Origin: Pycnococcus provasolii
Taxonomy: Eukaryota; Chlorophyta; Pseudoscourfieldiophyceae; Pseudoscourfieldiales
NCBI GenBank assembly: GCA_049487715.1
Contig: CP150556.1
Span: 434,001-498,000, forward strand
DNA length: 64,000 bases
Direction: 5' to 3'
Below, piece by piece: positions 43,247 through 53,410 of this stretch (its first letter is position 1; each line of letters opens with the position of its first letter). The notes under the pieces were generated by a model. That model was not told the origin of the DNA, searched no databases, and worked only from the letters and a program-made list of their open reading frames with translations. The position numbers and the translations under genes are program-made.

Positions 43247-46201
43247 TTACAGAGTACCGCCTCCCAGGGTAGTAGTAATGCCGGGAACGCGATGTGGTGC
43301 CCGCCTCCGCGCTGAGGCCGTGCCGCGTAATTTGTTCTTGTATATGCTGCCGTAAAGAATCTGAGAATCCTCCGTGCCCAGCAACGCCGCCTTTAAGCCA
43401 GGATTCTTAGACACGATACGACGGTCAAAGTCCTGACCGTGCAGGCGCTGCGTGAAGCCCTCAGAAGGCATCGTGTCACCACCCCAAGCAACCTTCGCCA
43501 TGGTAGTCGCCACATCGGGGCCATAAACGCGAATGATCGCTTCACGCGCACGCTCATTCTGCTTCGACTCGCAGCTCTTCACGATCGGGTGAGGAACTAC
43601 CGCGCCACCGACGCCGGAGGCTCCACCGAGCGTCTTTCTCAACTCGAACAGGCCACGCTCAACCGTCTGCGCGTGACTCGTTGTGCGAAGCATATTAGAA
43701 AACTCGTGCCCCACGGCGTTCGCAAGCTGCGCGACGCCACCTCCTGCCCTAGATGGAGCGAACGAAGGCGGTAATGTGCCGTCCGCGATGCACTGCTGAA
43801 GTGCACGAAGGCGGCCTTGGCCAATGGCGGGCAGCTTTACGTGATGGTCGACGATTGTGCCGGAAATCAGAGCCAGCGGCGGGAGCCTTGCGCGCGCCCA
43901 GCCCACCGAAATCTCGTGGTCGTTGGGCATATTCGCCTGGCAAGATGCGTCGTGTGCACCATGGAAGTTGGTATGCCTTTCGCAGTGGCCGTCAAGCTTT
44001 CGACGCGACTCGTCGCGCTCCGTTGGCTGCAGCAGCACGAAGGTTTGCGTCGAGTTGTCTGTGCAGATGTGTCGAATGTCAAATCCAAGAGAAGCAAGCA
44101 AGCTGTTCGGGGGCACCCACGGGCTTCTGCCACGCTTACGAGCTTCCCTTTCATTAGCTCGATACCGGCGAAGCGCGGTGCGCTCCTCGTATGTCAACGC
44201 AAACAAGCCAGGTAGGCCGCGCAGGTCAAGCCCGATCAGCTCCTCGTCTCTTGGGATTCTCTTGAAGAGCCGTTTCAAAATTCTGCGACCTTCGTGCATG
44301 TCAAGCTTCGCAGGCTTATGCCTATTCGCCTCCTCCTCCAGCAGCCTCATCAGTTCTTCCCGACGACGCTCGCGCTCAGCCGCCTCGCGGGCCAGCCGCT
44401 CCTCCTCCGCCTTTCTTCGCCGCTCCTCTACGAGCGCCGCCCTCCGTTCCTCCTCTTTCTTTTTCCGCAATTCCTCCTCCTTCCGTCGAATAGCTTCCTC
44501 GCGCTCCTTCCGCGCGCGTTCCTCCGCCTCCTCCTTCTCGCGCTGGCGGCGCTCACGTTCCTCCCTCTCCTCTCGTTCTCGCCTCTCGAGCTCCTCCGCA
44601 AGTCGGCGCGCCTCCTCCGCCCTGCGGCGCTCCTCAGCTTCTCTTGCCGCCTGCTCGGCGAGCGCGTCGTTGCGTTCCTTGCGCAGTCGCGTCGCCTCCT
44701 CGAGCGGGTCACTCTCACCCGAAAATTCCCAGCGGCGCTCGAGACGCTGCCGCTGCTCCAGGCTTGAGTACGGTAGCTCGAGCAACACCAGGTCGAGATT
44801 CTCCAGCCGCTGCAGCATCTCCTCGAGCCAGTCTGAGAAATCCTCCGAATGCAGGCCAGGACGGCAGCATGCAACGAGCTCGAACATGTAGCTGAAGAAC
44901 TTGTCGAATTTGATCGCCTCCGTGCCAGCGCCGAACAGCCTTTCCCACTCCTCCTGGCACACGCGCGCGACAACCGCGGGATCGAAGCAAGGCTTAGGCG
45001 GCTCCTCTGGCTGCGCGGTGCTCGCAACCTTCGGCGGCGATCTTCGAGGTGATTTTGACCTCGGCGACTTCTTCTGTTCCGCCGCTGCCGGATCCTCTTT
45101 GGGCACCTTGAGTGCGCCGCGCGTTCCCATCAGCCAGCATAGGGCCCGCGTAATGTCGACGTGGCGACGCTTCGAGATGAAGCCGTTGCGGTCGTCGCCG
45201 ATGAATTTCCACCATCTCTTCATGCCGCCGCTCACCGCGGGATCGCCCTGAAGTTCGGTGAAGCTTGGCGTGGGGCTGCGTCGCGGGGGTGGCAGCGACT
45301 TTGCGTCCGCGGATGCAGAAGACCTCACGGATGTGGCTGACACCTCGGACACGATTGAACGCGGCGTTGGCTCGACGCTTTCAGTGCTGAGCCGCGGCGG
45401 TAGTTTGAGAATGATTCCCAACGCCTCCTCCTTCATGACATCCTCGTAATATTCGGATAAAGGGTCCAGCGGCTCGTCCAGCGTGAGCGGAAGAGGCGCG
45501 CCAATGAGCGTCGCAACGTCGGGTGGCATCTGAAAACTTTCGACGAGCACCGAAGCATCCGCGTTTGCCTCGGCCGACGTTTCGTCCGACGTTGTGGCGT
45601 CGTCCCCAGGTGACGGCAAGTCGATAGCATCCACGAGGCCGGCCGCCGCTTGCGCGAACGTTCCCCGACGCACGGTAAGCAGCGGTAGTTGTGGTGGTCC
45701 ATCGCCACTGTTCTCTTGGTTCTCGGTGGCCCCCTCGGATGTGGAAGTTGTATCGTTGGTTTCAGGCGCAGGTGCCGCCGCCGCGGCGTCTTCCGTCGGT
45801 GTCGGCGGCGGCGGTGGAGAAAACCTTACTATTGCAGCCATCTCGAGTGTTTCGAATAGCGTCGTCTGTGCGCCTTCGTCCACCGCCTTTGCCTTGGAGT
45901 CCGCCTTTGACTTTCTTTTTTTCTCCGTCGATCGCGTTCCAGGTGCCGTGGGCCACATTTGCTGTTCGCCTTCGTTTTCCTGTTCCATCTTCTCGACTTC
46001 CTTTGCGAGCTTTAAGGATACGGCGGCGTGCGCGACTGCGGGTCCGAGCGTCTTGCACAGTGTCTGGAACAGAGACGCTCGGCGTAGAGAGACGTCAGCG
46101 ATACCCTTCTTTCCTGAGCGGTTCGAGAGCTGGCGCTCAACCTTCGACGCCGCCGACGCTGACGCCGACGCCGACGCCAACTTCGACGAGTGCGGCGGCA
46201 T
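43247..46201 (-). CDS. Large coiled-coil protein, 984 aa
   Basis: N-terminal 300 residues are Ser/Pro/Glu-rich. A central region has WWKFIGDDRNGFISKRRHVDI, an EF-hand-like pattern, then a Glu/Arg/Lys-rich continuous coiled coil (about residues 515-620; EREEREERERRQREKEE). The C-terminal 330 residues are not coiled coil and contain conserved-looking patches (RDEELIGLDLRGLPGLFALT, REAIIRVYGPDVATTMAKVAWGG) but no named domain. Such layouts are typical of ciliary or centrosomal scaffold proteins, an inference only. The stop is CTGTAA, embedding TGTAA. Confidence 0.75.
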   Translation of the reverse strand: MPPHSSKLASASASASAASKVERQLSNRSGKKGIADVSLRRASLFQTLCKTLGPAVAHAAVSLKLAKEVEKMEQENEGEQQMWPTAPGTRSTEKKRKSKADSKAKAVDEGAQTTLFETLEMAAIVRFSPPPPPTPTEDAAAAAPAPETNDTTSTSEGATENQENSGDGPPQLPLLTVRRGTFAQAAAGLVDAIDLPSPGDDATTSDETSAEANADASVLVESFQMPPDVATLIGAPLPLTLDEPLDPLSEYYEDVMKEEALGIILKLPPRLSTESVEPTPRSIVSEVSATSVRSSASADAKSLPPPRRSPTPSFTELQGDPAVSGGMKRWWKFIGDDRNGFISKRRHVDITRALCWLMGTRGALKVPKEDPAAAEQKKSPRSKSPRRSPPKVASTAQPEEPPKPCFDPAVVARVCQEEWERLFGAGTEAIKFDKFFSYMFELVACCRPGLHSEDFSDWLEEMLQRLENLDLVLLELPYSSLEQRQRLERRWEFSGESDPLEEATRLRKERNDALAEQAAREAEERRRAEEARRLAEELERREREEREERERRQREKEEAEERARKEREEAIRRKEEELRKKKEEERRAALVEERRRKAEEERLAREAAERERRREELMRLLEEEANRHKPAKLDMHEGRRILKRLFKRIPRDEELIGLDLRGLPGLFALTYEERTALRRYRANEREARKRGRSPWVPPNSLLASLGFDIRHICTDNSTQTFVLLQPTERDESRRKLDGHCERHTNFHGAHDASCQANMPNDHEISVGWARARLPPLALISGTIVDHHVKLPAIGQGRLRALQQCIADGTLPPSFAPSRAGGGVAQLANAVGHEFSNMLRTTSHAQTVERGLFELRKTLGGASGVGGAVVPHPIVKSCESKQNERAREAIIRVYGPDVATTMAKVAWGGDTMPSEGFTQRLHGQDFDRRIVSKNPGLKAALLGTEDSQILYGSIYKNKLRGTASARRRAPHRVPGITTTLGGGTL

Positions 46202-46570
46202 ATCTTAACACACCTTAACAGAGCAATACACAGCACAATACAGCACAATACAACACGGCAAGAGCACGGCCAACAAGAGCACGAGCAGCACCACGTCAAT
46301 GGCCGGTGTGGAGTGTGGCACCACCTGACGCCGGTCCCAAAGAAAACCCAAACCGCCGAGAGAGGGAGGGCTCCCGTGCACGCACGCACACACACGCAGA
46401 CGCAAAGAGAACGGCAACGTGTGGATCCCCAGCAGACTGAAGAAAAGGACGATTAACTGCCTTCATCCCTTCCCGTTTCATCACTCATCCCTCTGTCATC
46501 TGAAGGCCTCCTTCCAACAAGCTTCTTCTTGGTGTTTCTTCGCTTCGCCGCAGGAAACTCGAGTGGCTTC

Positions 46571-46635
46571 ACTCGATAATGCGGAACTCGATCATGCGGA
46601 ACTCGATGATGCGGAACTCGATAATGCGGAACTCG
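46571..46635. repeat. 15-bp minisatellite, four copies
   Basis: Tandem units of actcgataatgcgga with variants at one position (ataa, atca, atga, ataa). The 15-bp period is frame-preserving, but no coding frame here is convincing. Confidence 0.85.
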
Positions 46636-46716
46636 GAACTGCCTGGAACTCGCGGATGAAGGGAAGAAGGGGGTTGGCAACCAGGCCAACCCAACCAGCT
46701 GGTACCTTGTAAGAGT

Positions 46717-47034
46717 AAGAATACGGTAACTGGCAGACTGGGTGTACCTGCACAAGGCAATTCCCTTAGCAAATAGCGTTAGCGCGTCGTCGGCAAAACT
46801 GTTTCCCATCCCCCCCCGGAAATTCGAATGGTCGAGCGATTAGGTCGGAGAACTGGTTTTCCATCCCTCCCCAGTAACGTTAGCCCCAATGTCGTTAAGT
46901 CCCATTTTGGGGCCCCTAACGCTACCGATTTCCCTAAAAATAGCGTTAGCGGGGCCCCGCTAACGCTATTTGCTAAGGGAATTGCGCTAGGCAAGTACAC
47001 TCTACTAAGAATACGGGAACTGGCAGACTGGGTG
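46717..47034. mobile_element. MITE-like non-autonomous element, inverted and direct repeats
   Basis: A 28-bp direct repeat (46717-46744 and 47007-47034, one mismatch, aagaatacgg-aactggcagac) flanks a 28-bp perfect inverted repeat (46757-46784 and 46958-46985, GCAATTCCCTTAGC... against its reverse complement). A 34-bp perfect palindrome centred on ggggcccc sits at 46938-46971 and overlaps the right arm. No transposase is encoded. The structure suggests a non-autonomous DNA element or a hairpin-forming unit; no target-site duplication was confirmed. Confidence 0.6.
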
Positions 47035-47353
47035 GGCTGCTTTGAAGTTTGAGTGTTGTGCGCTGTGCCAAAGCTATCCAACCCTTCCTAATAGCCTGAT
47101 GGGGAAAGGTACATTCCACAAAACATTGGGACGGACTTACAGGGATCCACCCGTTATACGATTCCAATGGTGGGGATCCATTCGTTGCGTCAATGGGTCA
47201 ACGTTGGTACGTACAGGCCAACGTTGGGCCTGGCCTTGCGTGAGTGAACGGCCTTCTTCTTCGCCCAATCACATACATACCTGATACCTCCATCACACAC
47301 AGCTCCGAATCATTCCATCACGCGCTCATCAGTTCAGAAATCAGTTTTCCTGT

Positions 47354-49042
47354 ATGGGCCGCCACGCCTCAAGCCACTTGTTGGCCTCCGCCACGTCGCT
47401 GGACGCGCCTGAGTGGTTCCAGTCGCCGAGGCACGCAAGGCCGGATATGCTCGGACGGCCGCTCGCGGAACAGCTCGTCGCCACGAGGCACAACCTGTCG
47501 CCCGAAGAGTCGTACCGGTCCGTGTCGTCCAAACCGCTCGGAGGACGAACGCTCGTCTCGCCACACAGACTCGTGTCACCGGACACGCCGAAGGAGTGGA
47601 GAGCAGACGAAAGGCGATTCTACGGACAAGGAGACTACGCTAACATATCCGCAAGCCTGCCAAAGCTAAGCGTGCGTGCGTTCGCAGATAGGCCCACGGC
47701 GGCGCAAAGCCCCGCCAACTCGCCGCTGCCGCGCATCCAGCAGTGGTACGAAACGCACTCAAGAGACAAGTTTGCCAACACGCCACCAACAACAGTCAAG
47801 TCGCTGCTAGACACAAACGCGAGCCTCTGGTCCATCGCGTCCAGCGTGTCGCTGCCTTTCCCAGAGCCTGCACCTGGCGCCTCGCCGCGGCTCGGCACGG
47901 CGGCGCGCAAGTATCGAAGGCGACGGGCTGGCACGAGCAGCGGGGTGCACGCGAAACATGTCGCTAGTCCACCTCCCTTCGTCGCAGAGTCGCACAGCTT
48001 CGTGTCGCAAACGTCTGACGCCGTCGCGTGCAAGACGCCGGGTATACGCTGGCCAAGTCGGCAAACGCAGGCACACCGCGACAAACCCGCGACTTCGTGG
48101 CACGCGGGTGTTCCCGCGCATGCTGCGACGTGCAAAACAAAAACTGGCGAGACGGTGGAGCAGTCGTGGAAGCGACCGCAGCGAGAGAGATCGCCGCTGC
48201 TGCGCAAGTCGCTGCTGTTGGGCCGCCGAGACGTCGAGCTCGAGAATGAGGGAGAGTTGGGGACGTTCACGTACGCGGGCGGCAAGACGTTGGTGCAGCG
48301 CCAAATGCGGCTGGGCACGGCACCTTCGTCGGTGATCAGGCCAGAGACGAGCTTTTCGCTGACTCCACGAAATGCGGACGTGCTCATACTTGGCGACGAA
48401 GAACCTTCGATCAACGACGTGCCGAGCTTGCGCAGCATTTTCGAGGAGGGGTTTGACACCATTGCGTCGGAATTCGTCACCATCGCGGAGGAATCGGCAA
48501 AGACGCGCCTACCCATCACAACCCCTGGTTCGGGAACGCTTGCACTCGAGGTGAGCTCCGTTCGCATCGACCCGCCTTCGCACGATCGCTACGAGCACGA
48601 ACAGGACCTTCTCACGGACTTGACTGGGCGCGTGCGCGTGCGCGTGAGCGTGCCATCTAACGCAGGTGCTGATGATGCCGGCACCGGCGCTGAGGCGGCG
48701 ACCGTGGCGGAATTTACAACCGAGCCGTCGGAGCTCGACTACGAGAATACCGCTCGATGGGGTGTCGCAGGCTCCGGAATTCGTACCGAATTCCACGACG
48801 TGGCACCCACGGCATCGCTGGCTGTGGATGTTGAGCACGAGGTGAGCGGCGGTGCGAGGTGGGTGCGTACGGCTCACACAGCTGTACAAGTACCCGCCGG
48901 TGACCGTCCAAACGTTGGCGGATTGAACAATCGGTCGAGCGTCAAGGGCATGATCCCGCAGTGGAACATCCAGTTGACCACCACGTACGGCGGCCGCAGT
49001 GCGAACATCAGCATGCGAGCCGTGCGCAAACTGCACGACTGA
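47354..49042 (+). CDS. Unknown protein, 562 aa
   Basis: I do not recognise the family. Residues 1-150 are Ser/Pro/Arg-rich with several S/T-P sites; 180-330 are basic and disordered-looking; the C-terminal 220 residues are mixed and contain TSFSLTPRNADVLILGDEEPSINDVPSLRSIFEEGFDTIASEFVTI and a beta-rich tail (IQLTTTYGGRSANIS). One intact frame starts at the first ATG and shows G/C-biased third positions, in favour of a real gene. Confidence 0.6.
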   Translation: MGRHASSHLLASATSLDAPEWFQSPRHARPDMLGRPLAEQLVATRHNLSPEESYRSVSSKPLGGRTLVSPHRLVSPDTPKEWRADERRFYGQGDYANISASLPKLSVRAFADRPTAAQSPANSPLPRIQQWYETHSRDKFANTPPTTVKSLLDTNASLWSIASSVSLPFPEPAPGASPRLGTAARKYRRRRAGTSSGVHAKHVASPPPFVAESHSFVSQTSDAVACKTPGIRWPSRQTQAHRDKPATSWHAGVPAHAATCKTKTGETVEQSWKRPQRERSPLLRKSLLLGRRDVELENEGELGTFTYAGGKTLVQRQMRLGTAPSSVIRPETSFSLTPRNADVLILGDEEPSINDVPSLRSIFEEGFDTIASEFVTIAEESAKTRLPITTPGSGTLALEVSSVRIDPPSHDRYEHEQDLLTDLTGRVRVRVSVPSNAGADDAGTGAEAATVAEFTTEPSELDYENTARWGVAGSGIRTEFHDVAPTASLAVDVEHEVSGGARWVRTAHTAVQVPAGDRPNVGGLNNRSSVKGMIPQWNIQLTTTYGGRSANISMRAVRKLHD

Positions 49043-49109
49043 CCGACGAGTTATCAGTTATGTATTCCTTTATTAGTCTATGGTAAATAAAAAGATTGGC
49101 CGTTCGGTG

Positions 49110-50660
49110 TTACTTGCCCTTGGCTGCACCACCTGCCGCCTTCTTTCCCGCGCCGCTCCCGTCGCGGCGCCCGATGGACTTGAGCGTTTTCGCCTTGAGC
49201 TCGTCGAGGCTGAGTGGCCTCTCGTCGCCCTCCTCCTCCTCCGACTCGTCATCGACGGCTTGGTCGTCGAGCGCACTCGGAGGCTCGATTTGGATGAAGC
49301 CCTGTCCCGCGGGTGTCTGTGGTCCCTGCCCAAGCACGCTCGCCACAGCCACGGCGGACCCGTCTCCCTGCCCGCTCGACGCCGCCTGGCTTGCGGCGTA
49401 CATTTGAAGAATCTCGTTCACTCGCTGCTCAATGATGCCCAGGTGCTGCATCATGTTCTCCTCCGTCACGCCGTCGTCGCCAAGCATCTCCCGAACTGCC
49501 GGCGTGTTGCACCCGATGCGCGTGAAGATCTTCGAGATGCCATCCTTGAGTGCATTCATCGTCTTCTGCGCGGCCGACTGGCGCTGCTCGTACACCTCCG
49601 CACGAGCCTCTGTTTTCGCGAGTCGCTCCTCGAGATCTTTCAAGATCTTCTTGCGCTGCGTGTCCGCGTTCGCGCCCTGCCCCTTGTACTTTTCAATCTC
49701 CGCCTTCGTCTCACCAATCTGCTCCTCCAGCTTCTCGATCTCCTGGTTGAGCTTGTTGATGTAGTTGAAGAAGCGGAAGTTCTCGTCCTCGGCGTTGATG
49801 AAGGTGGACACGAGCTCGTCGATGTCCGAAATGCCTGTTGCCTGCTGGATGCGCGCGAACGCCTCCGAGTAGCTCTGCACCTTCTCCATCGAGATCTGCT
49901 GCGACGCGCGATCTTTCGCGATGTTCCAGTTGCCGCGCACCACCTTCTTCTTCAGCTTGCCCTCCTCCTCCATGGTCAACTCGCCGCGCCGCTCGGCGTT
50001 GTCGCGTTCCTCCTTTGACCTGTTCTTCATCAGCTCCTTCATCTTTTTGTCGCTCTCGATGAGCCGTCCCAGTTCGCGCCACTCCGCCTCGAAAGCCGCC
50101 TGCTCGCGGTCCGCCTGCGCCTTGAGCGTCGCCATCTCGTTGACTGCGGCGTCGCGCGCCTCGTACGCCCTGTTGCTCTGCTCGATGACGATAGCCATCT
50201 CCTTTTTCTTTTCTTGCAGTTCTCGCTCGAGTTTTCGGTACGTCTGGTCAAACACCAGTCGCTCGCGGCGCAGGTTGTCAATCTGGGCGCGCAGCGTCTT
50301 GTTGTGCGCGAGTGCCTCGTTGTAGCGCACGAGCGCCTTGTCGAGTCTGTTTTCCAAGATGAGGATGCTCTTTTGGATCTGCTGGTTGTTTTCCCTTGCG
50401 GCGTGCACGCCACCCATCTTCTTGCGCTGCTCGGAAATCTTCAGGCTCATGCCGTCAATCTGCTTGTCCAGTTCAGACACCTTTCGCTTTTCGATTTCGA
50501 TTTTGCGCGTCAGCACGTCCGCTTGGTCTTGCAGTTTCTGAATCTGCGCCGTCGCCGCGGGGTTGGAGCGTGCCGTCGAGTACTTGTTTTCAAGCAGGAG
50601 TTCATCTTTCAGCTTGCTGTTGTCAGCCTTGAGTTTTTCCACCGTCGCACGCTGCTTCAT
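49110..50660 (-). CDS. ODA1: Outer dynein arm docking complex subunit (DC2/ODA1, CCDC63/ODAD1 family), 516 aa
   Basis: Anchors outer dynein arms to ciliary doublet microtubules. It is a long coiled coil with family-typical phrases: KQRATVEKLKADNSKLKDELLLENK at the start, ILILENRLDKALVRYNEALAHNK, LRRERLVFDQTYRKLERELQEKK and RAYEARDAAVNEM. A non-coiled acidic/Gly tail (about 460-516) follows. Length is close to the Chlamydomonas ODA1 (about 550). I take the ATG at 50660; known homologues have some more residues at the front, so an upstream exon may exist. It implies the organism builds motile cilia. Confidence 0.85.
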   Translation of the reverse strand: MKQRATVEKLKADNSKLKDELLLENKYSTARSNPAATAQIQKLQDQADVLTRKIEIEKRKVSELDKQIDGMSLKISEQRKKMGGVHAARENNQQIQKSILILENRLDKALVRYNEALAHNKTLRAQIDNLRRERLVFDQTYRKLERELQEKKKEMAIVIEQSNRAYEARDAAVNEMATLKAQADREQAAFEAEWRELGRLIESDKKMKELMKNRSKEERDNAERRGELTMEEEGKLKKKVVRGNWNIAKDRASQQISMEKVQSYSEAFARIQQATGISDIDELVSTFINAEDENFRFFNYINKLNQEIEKLEEQIGETKAEIEKYKGQGANADTQRKKILKDLEERLAKTEARAEVYEQRQSAAQKTMNALKDGISKIFTRIGCNTPAVREMLGDDGVTEENMMQHLGIIEQRVNEILQMYAASQAASSGQGDGSAVAVASVLGQGPQTPAGQGFIQIEPPSALDDQAVDDESEEEEGDERPLSLDELKAKTLKSIGRRDGSGAGKKAAGGAAKGK

Positions 50661-52119
50661 GGCGAGGCCAGGTGACCTGCTGGCTTTGTCTGCGGTAGTG
50701 CAGTACACATAAAGTGAAGTTGTTTTGTTTTGTTTTGTTTTGATTTGTGTGTGAAGCATTTTCGCGAGTGTGAGTGTATGTGTATGCGTATGTTTTGTTG
50801 CACCAGCCGGCCACCACCACCACCACCGCTTTCCGTCCGTCCGTCCGTCCGTCCGTCCCTGATTCGTTCGCAAGAATACAATAGGGCGACTGCAAGGCAC
50901 ACGAACACACGAGCACACACGAGCCTTACAAAAGCTGCCATAAAGCTGACTTGCGTGTAAGTTGTATACTTGTATACTACTGACTGACTGAGGTGGACGA
51001 ACCACTCACTCACTCACTCACTCAACAACAACAACACACCACAACACACGAAGACACCCAAGCAACAGCAACAGCAACAGAAGCTCAATGAACGTACCCG
51101 GCATGGTATGAACGGTTCGTCCCCAACAACAGTTCGTCAACGGCACCGGCAATGGCAATGGCGCGGAGGGCGGACCCGCAGAGGGGCCAGGGCCAGGGAC
51201 CCGTTGCGGAGACCACCACCACCACCACCTTAAGGTAGGGGCCGAACCAGACCCACCAGGAAGTGTTAAAAACCATCGTATGGAGCAACAACATAACCCT
51301 GTTGGTACGGGTAGTACGATGTAAGACCGCACACTTCCATAACATAGGGGGACTTGCCGGCCTATGCATACCTTTTTAAGAGGAGCACTGTGCTTGAGGC
51401 TCTTGAGGGCCCTATGCACACGGCCTCAGCTCTCAGGTTGTCAGGCCGTCCGACCACCTGACCAGTTGCCAGTGGGTTTGTTGTTGTTGTTGACAGAAGT
51501 TCGTTCGGTTGGCAGAATAATTCCTGTCCTTCCAACCCCTGTTAATCTGTTCTGGGTTCACGAGGTTCTGCCTGTGATGCCGTTGACTGCCCTCCTCTTC
51601 TCATCAGGCAGTCAAGTCAGGCTCATTCCAAGCTTTCTTCCACGAGGAGCCAATCTGAGCCTTCCGAGAGTCGCACACAGGCGGAAGGCTTCCCTTCGCC
51701 CTACCTGCCACCTAAGAAGCTTTTTTTTAAACAGGAGTTTACGCCCTTAAACCAAGGGGAGATAACATCTCCCCTTGCTTAAACTTCCTACTGCACTTAT
51801 TTCTTACCTGTGTAGAGTGACGTCACAAATCACCATGACCTTGAGCACAAAACAACGGGGTTTCCTCCCCCGTTCCACGTTGGGATCCTCAGTCTTCTCT
51901 GTGTCACGCACTCTCTGTAGTACTATTTGATACGCGTGCACGGCGCGCGTGCTGCGTTATGTTGGTACATGGGTCACGTTACTATTACGCCAGCAGATTT
52001 CCTGTTTGTATGTTACATGTACTGCATGTTGGTCAAATAAGTTGCTGTGTTTTATTTACATGTCACCTCTACCCTTAGGGTATGGCTCTTTGGCGTCGTC
52101 CTCTCAGTTGTCTCTCTTC
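50661..52119. other. 1.46-kb spacer with microsatellites and a hairpin
   Basis: Holds (gtttt)n at 50716-50740, (ccgt)n at 50834-50858, (actc)n at 51003-51022, (caa)n at 51024-51080, and a hairpin at 51754-51776. A frame of about 128 codons (51364-51750) has no family resemblance and low-complexity composition; I do not call it. Confidence 0.5.
51754..51776. other. Perfect 10-bp stem-loop
   Basis: Arms aaggggagat and atctcccctt are separated by three bases. It follows a poly-T run at 51720-51728. Could be a 3' processing or regulatory hairpin or an element remnant; function unknown. Confidence 0.6.
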
Positions 52120-53410
52120 TTAGCTGTCTCTGGCCTGACTCTCGTCGTGGTACCAGAAACTCAACGCCATCCGACCGTCACGTGTGCACGCACGAACCTC
52201 GTGAGGTGTACGCGAATCCGCGTAAAATACAACCAGGCGATTAAACGTTGGCGCAATGTCCGCCGGCGCGCCGTCACGTGAACGGGGAAACAGACGAATG
52301 CAACCTCCGTCAGACGCAACGTCCCAACCGTCGGGCGATAGGTAGAGCACGCACGTCAAGACGCGGCTTCGATTTCCTCGATTCGCGTTGTCGATGTGAC
52401 GAACGTAAACGGAATCGGGAGGATACCAAGTAAGCATCGCCTTGTCGCGAAAGAGACCTTTTTCGAGCGAGATCAGTCGCCACCGCCGAAGAGCTGCGCT
52501 CGCACGTGCGCACCGTATCGCAAAAGGCATCCGCATCGACCGCGCCAACCTCGTCAGGCGCAGGATTGTCAACCGCGCATCGTGCATCGTTCTCTCCGTC
52601 AACCACGCAGCCTTGCACTACGCGCAGTAAGACGGCATCAAGCGCCGCTGCAGCATCCGCCGCGCTTGGATCACTTCGCGCTTCCGCCGCCACGTCAACC
52701 CAGGTCATTTCGTCGCCACGGTCGCTCGGGCGCAGGCCGCCCTCAACCTCGCCGGCGGATAAACGACCATCCGATCGAACGCTTTCGGCCCAAGCGCGTA
52801 CGCGACAGGCGCACTCGCGTGGCAAGAACGAGTCGACGACAGCGAAGCCTCGGCGTGCTAACGACATTGCGACGGCACCGGCGATCGCGTCCGTGCGTTG
52901 AGCGGTGCCTCCGACAAGCAACGGGATGCTGACGTGCAGCGCTCTCGCTTTTGGCCCGCCGTCACTCTGGTCGCCACGCGCCTTGACCTTGCGCACAGAA
53001 GCGCGCGCGTCAGCTGCCCTAACCGCAGCGCGTGGGGCAAGCGGCACGCGCGCTAGTGTATTCCCGGTCGTCTCGTCGCTCGCCACCAGCACCTCCCCGT
53101 CACTCTCGAGGGCCACGTCGCTCGCTCGCGTGTTCAGTGGCAGTGGCACGCGGACCGTCAAGGCATCCAGACCCTCGCACACGTCCACGGCATCCTCAGC
53201 CTCGTCGACCACACCAATCTGCGCAGCTAGCGCGAGCGCGCGATCGTACGCCGTCTGCACGTTTGAGCGCGCTTGACAAGCCTCCAGATGCTTAGCCAGA
53301 AGACCTGATGAGCAGTAGTGCCGCGCGAGCGCGCCAAGCTCGGAGAGCTGAGACGCGTAGTCCTTCAGCGCCGTCTGCAGCGCGGTGGCGGCTGCGGCCT
53401 TAGCAGCCAT
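52120..53410 (-). pseudogene. HIF prolyl-hydroxylase (EGLN/PHD)-like 2OG oxygenase with a +1 frame break
   Basis: The N-terminal frame (from ATG 53410) ends in DEMTWVDVAAEARSD, which fits the EGLN region DKITWI. The catalytic part is in the frame +1: FRDKAMLTWYPPDSVYVRHIDN (Fe ligands H and D), CVLYLSPDGWDVASDGG, FNRLVVFYADSRTPHEV (third Fe ligand) and RMALSFWY (2OG-binding Arg). The two meet between about 52455 and 52495, where a one-base insertion would explain the shift; no GT-AG intron of the right length was found. All catalytic residues are intact. EGLN-type enzymes hydroxylate proline in oxygen-sensing or, in protists and algae, Skp1-like and cell-wall proteins. Whether it is a working gene depends on the break. 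Confidence 0.82.

Larger units (their letters stand above)
46202..47353. other. 1.15-kb divergent spacer carrying the 46717-47034 element
   Basis: Apart from the minisatellite at 46571-46635 and the inverted-repeat element there is no coding signal. Both flanking genes point away from it, so it also holds their promoters. Confidence 0.5.

Noticed and set aside
49080-50018. 312-codon plus-strand Leu/Val/Arg-rich frame
   Set aside because: Antisense of the ODA docking coiled coil; coiled-coil codons generate such frames.
51364-51750. 128-codon plus frame in the 50.7-52.1 kb spacer
   Set aside because: Leu/Pro-rich, no domain, flanked by low-complexity sequence; insufficient support.
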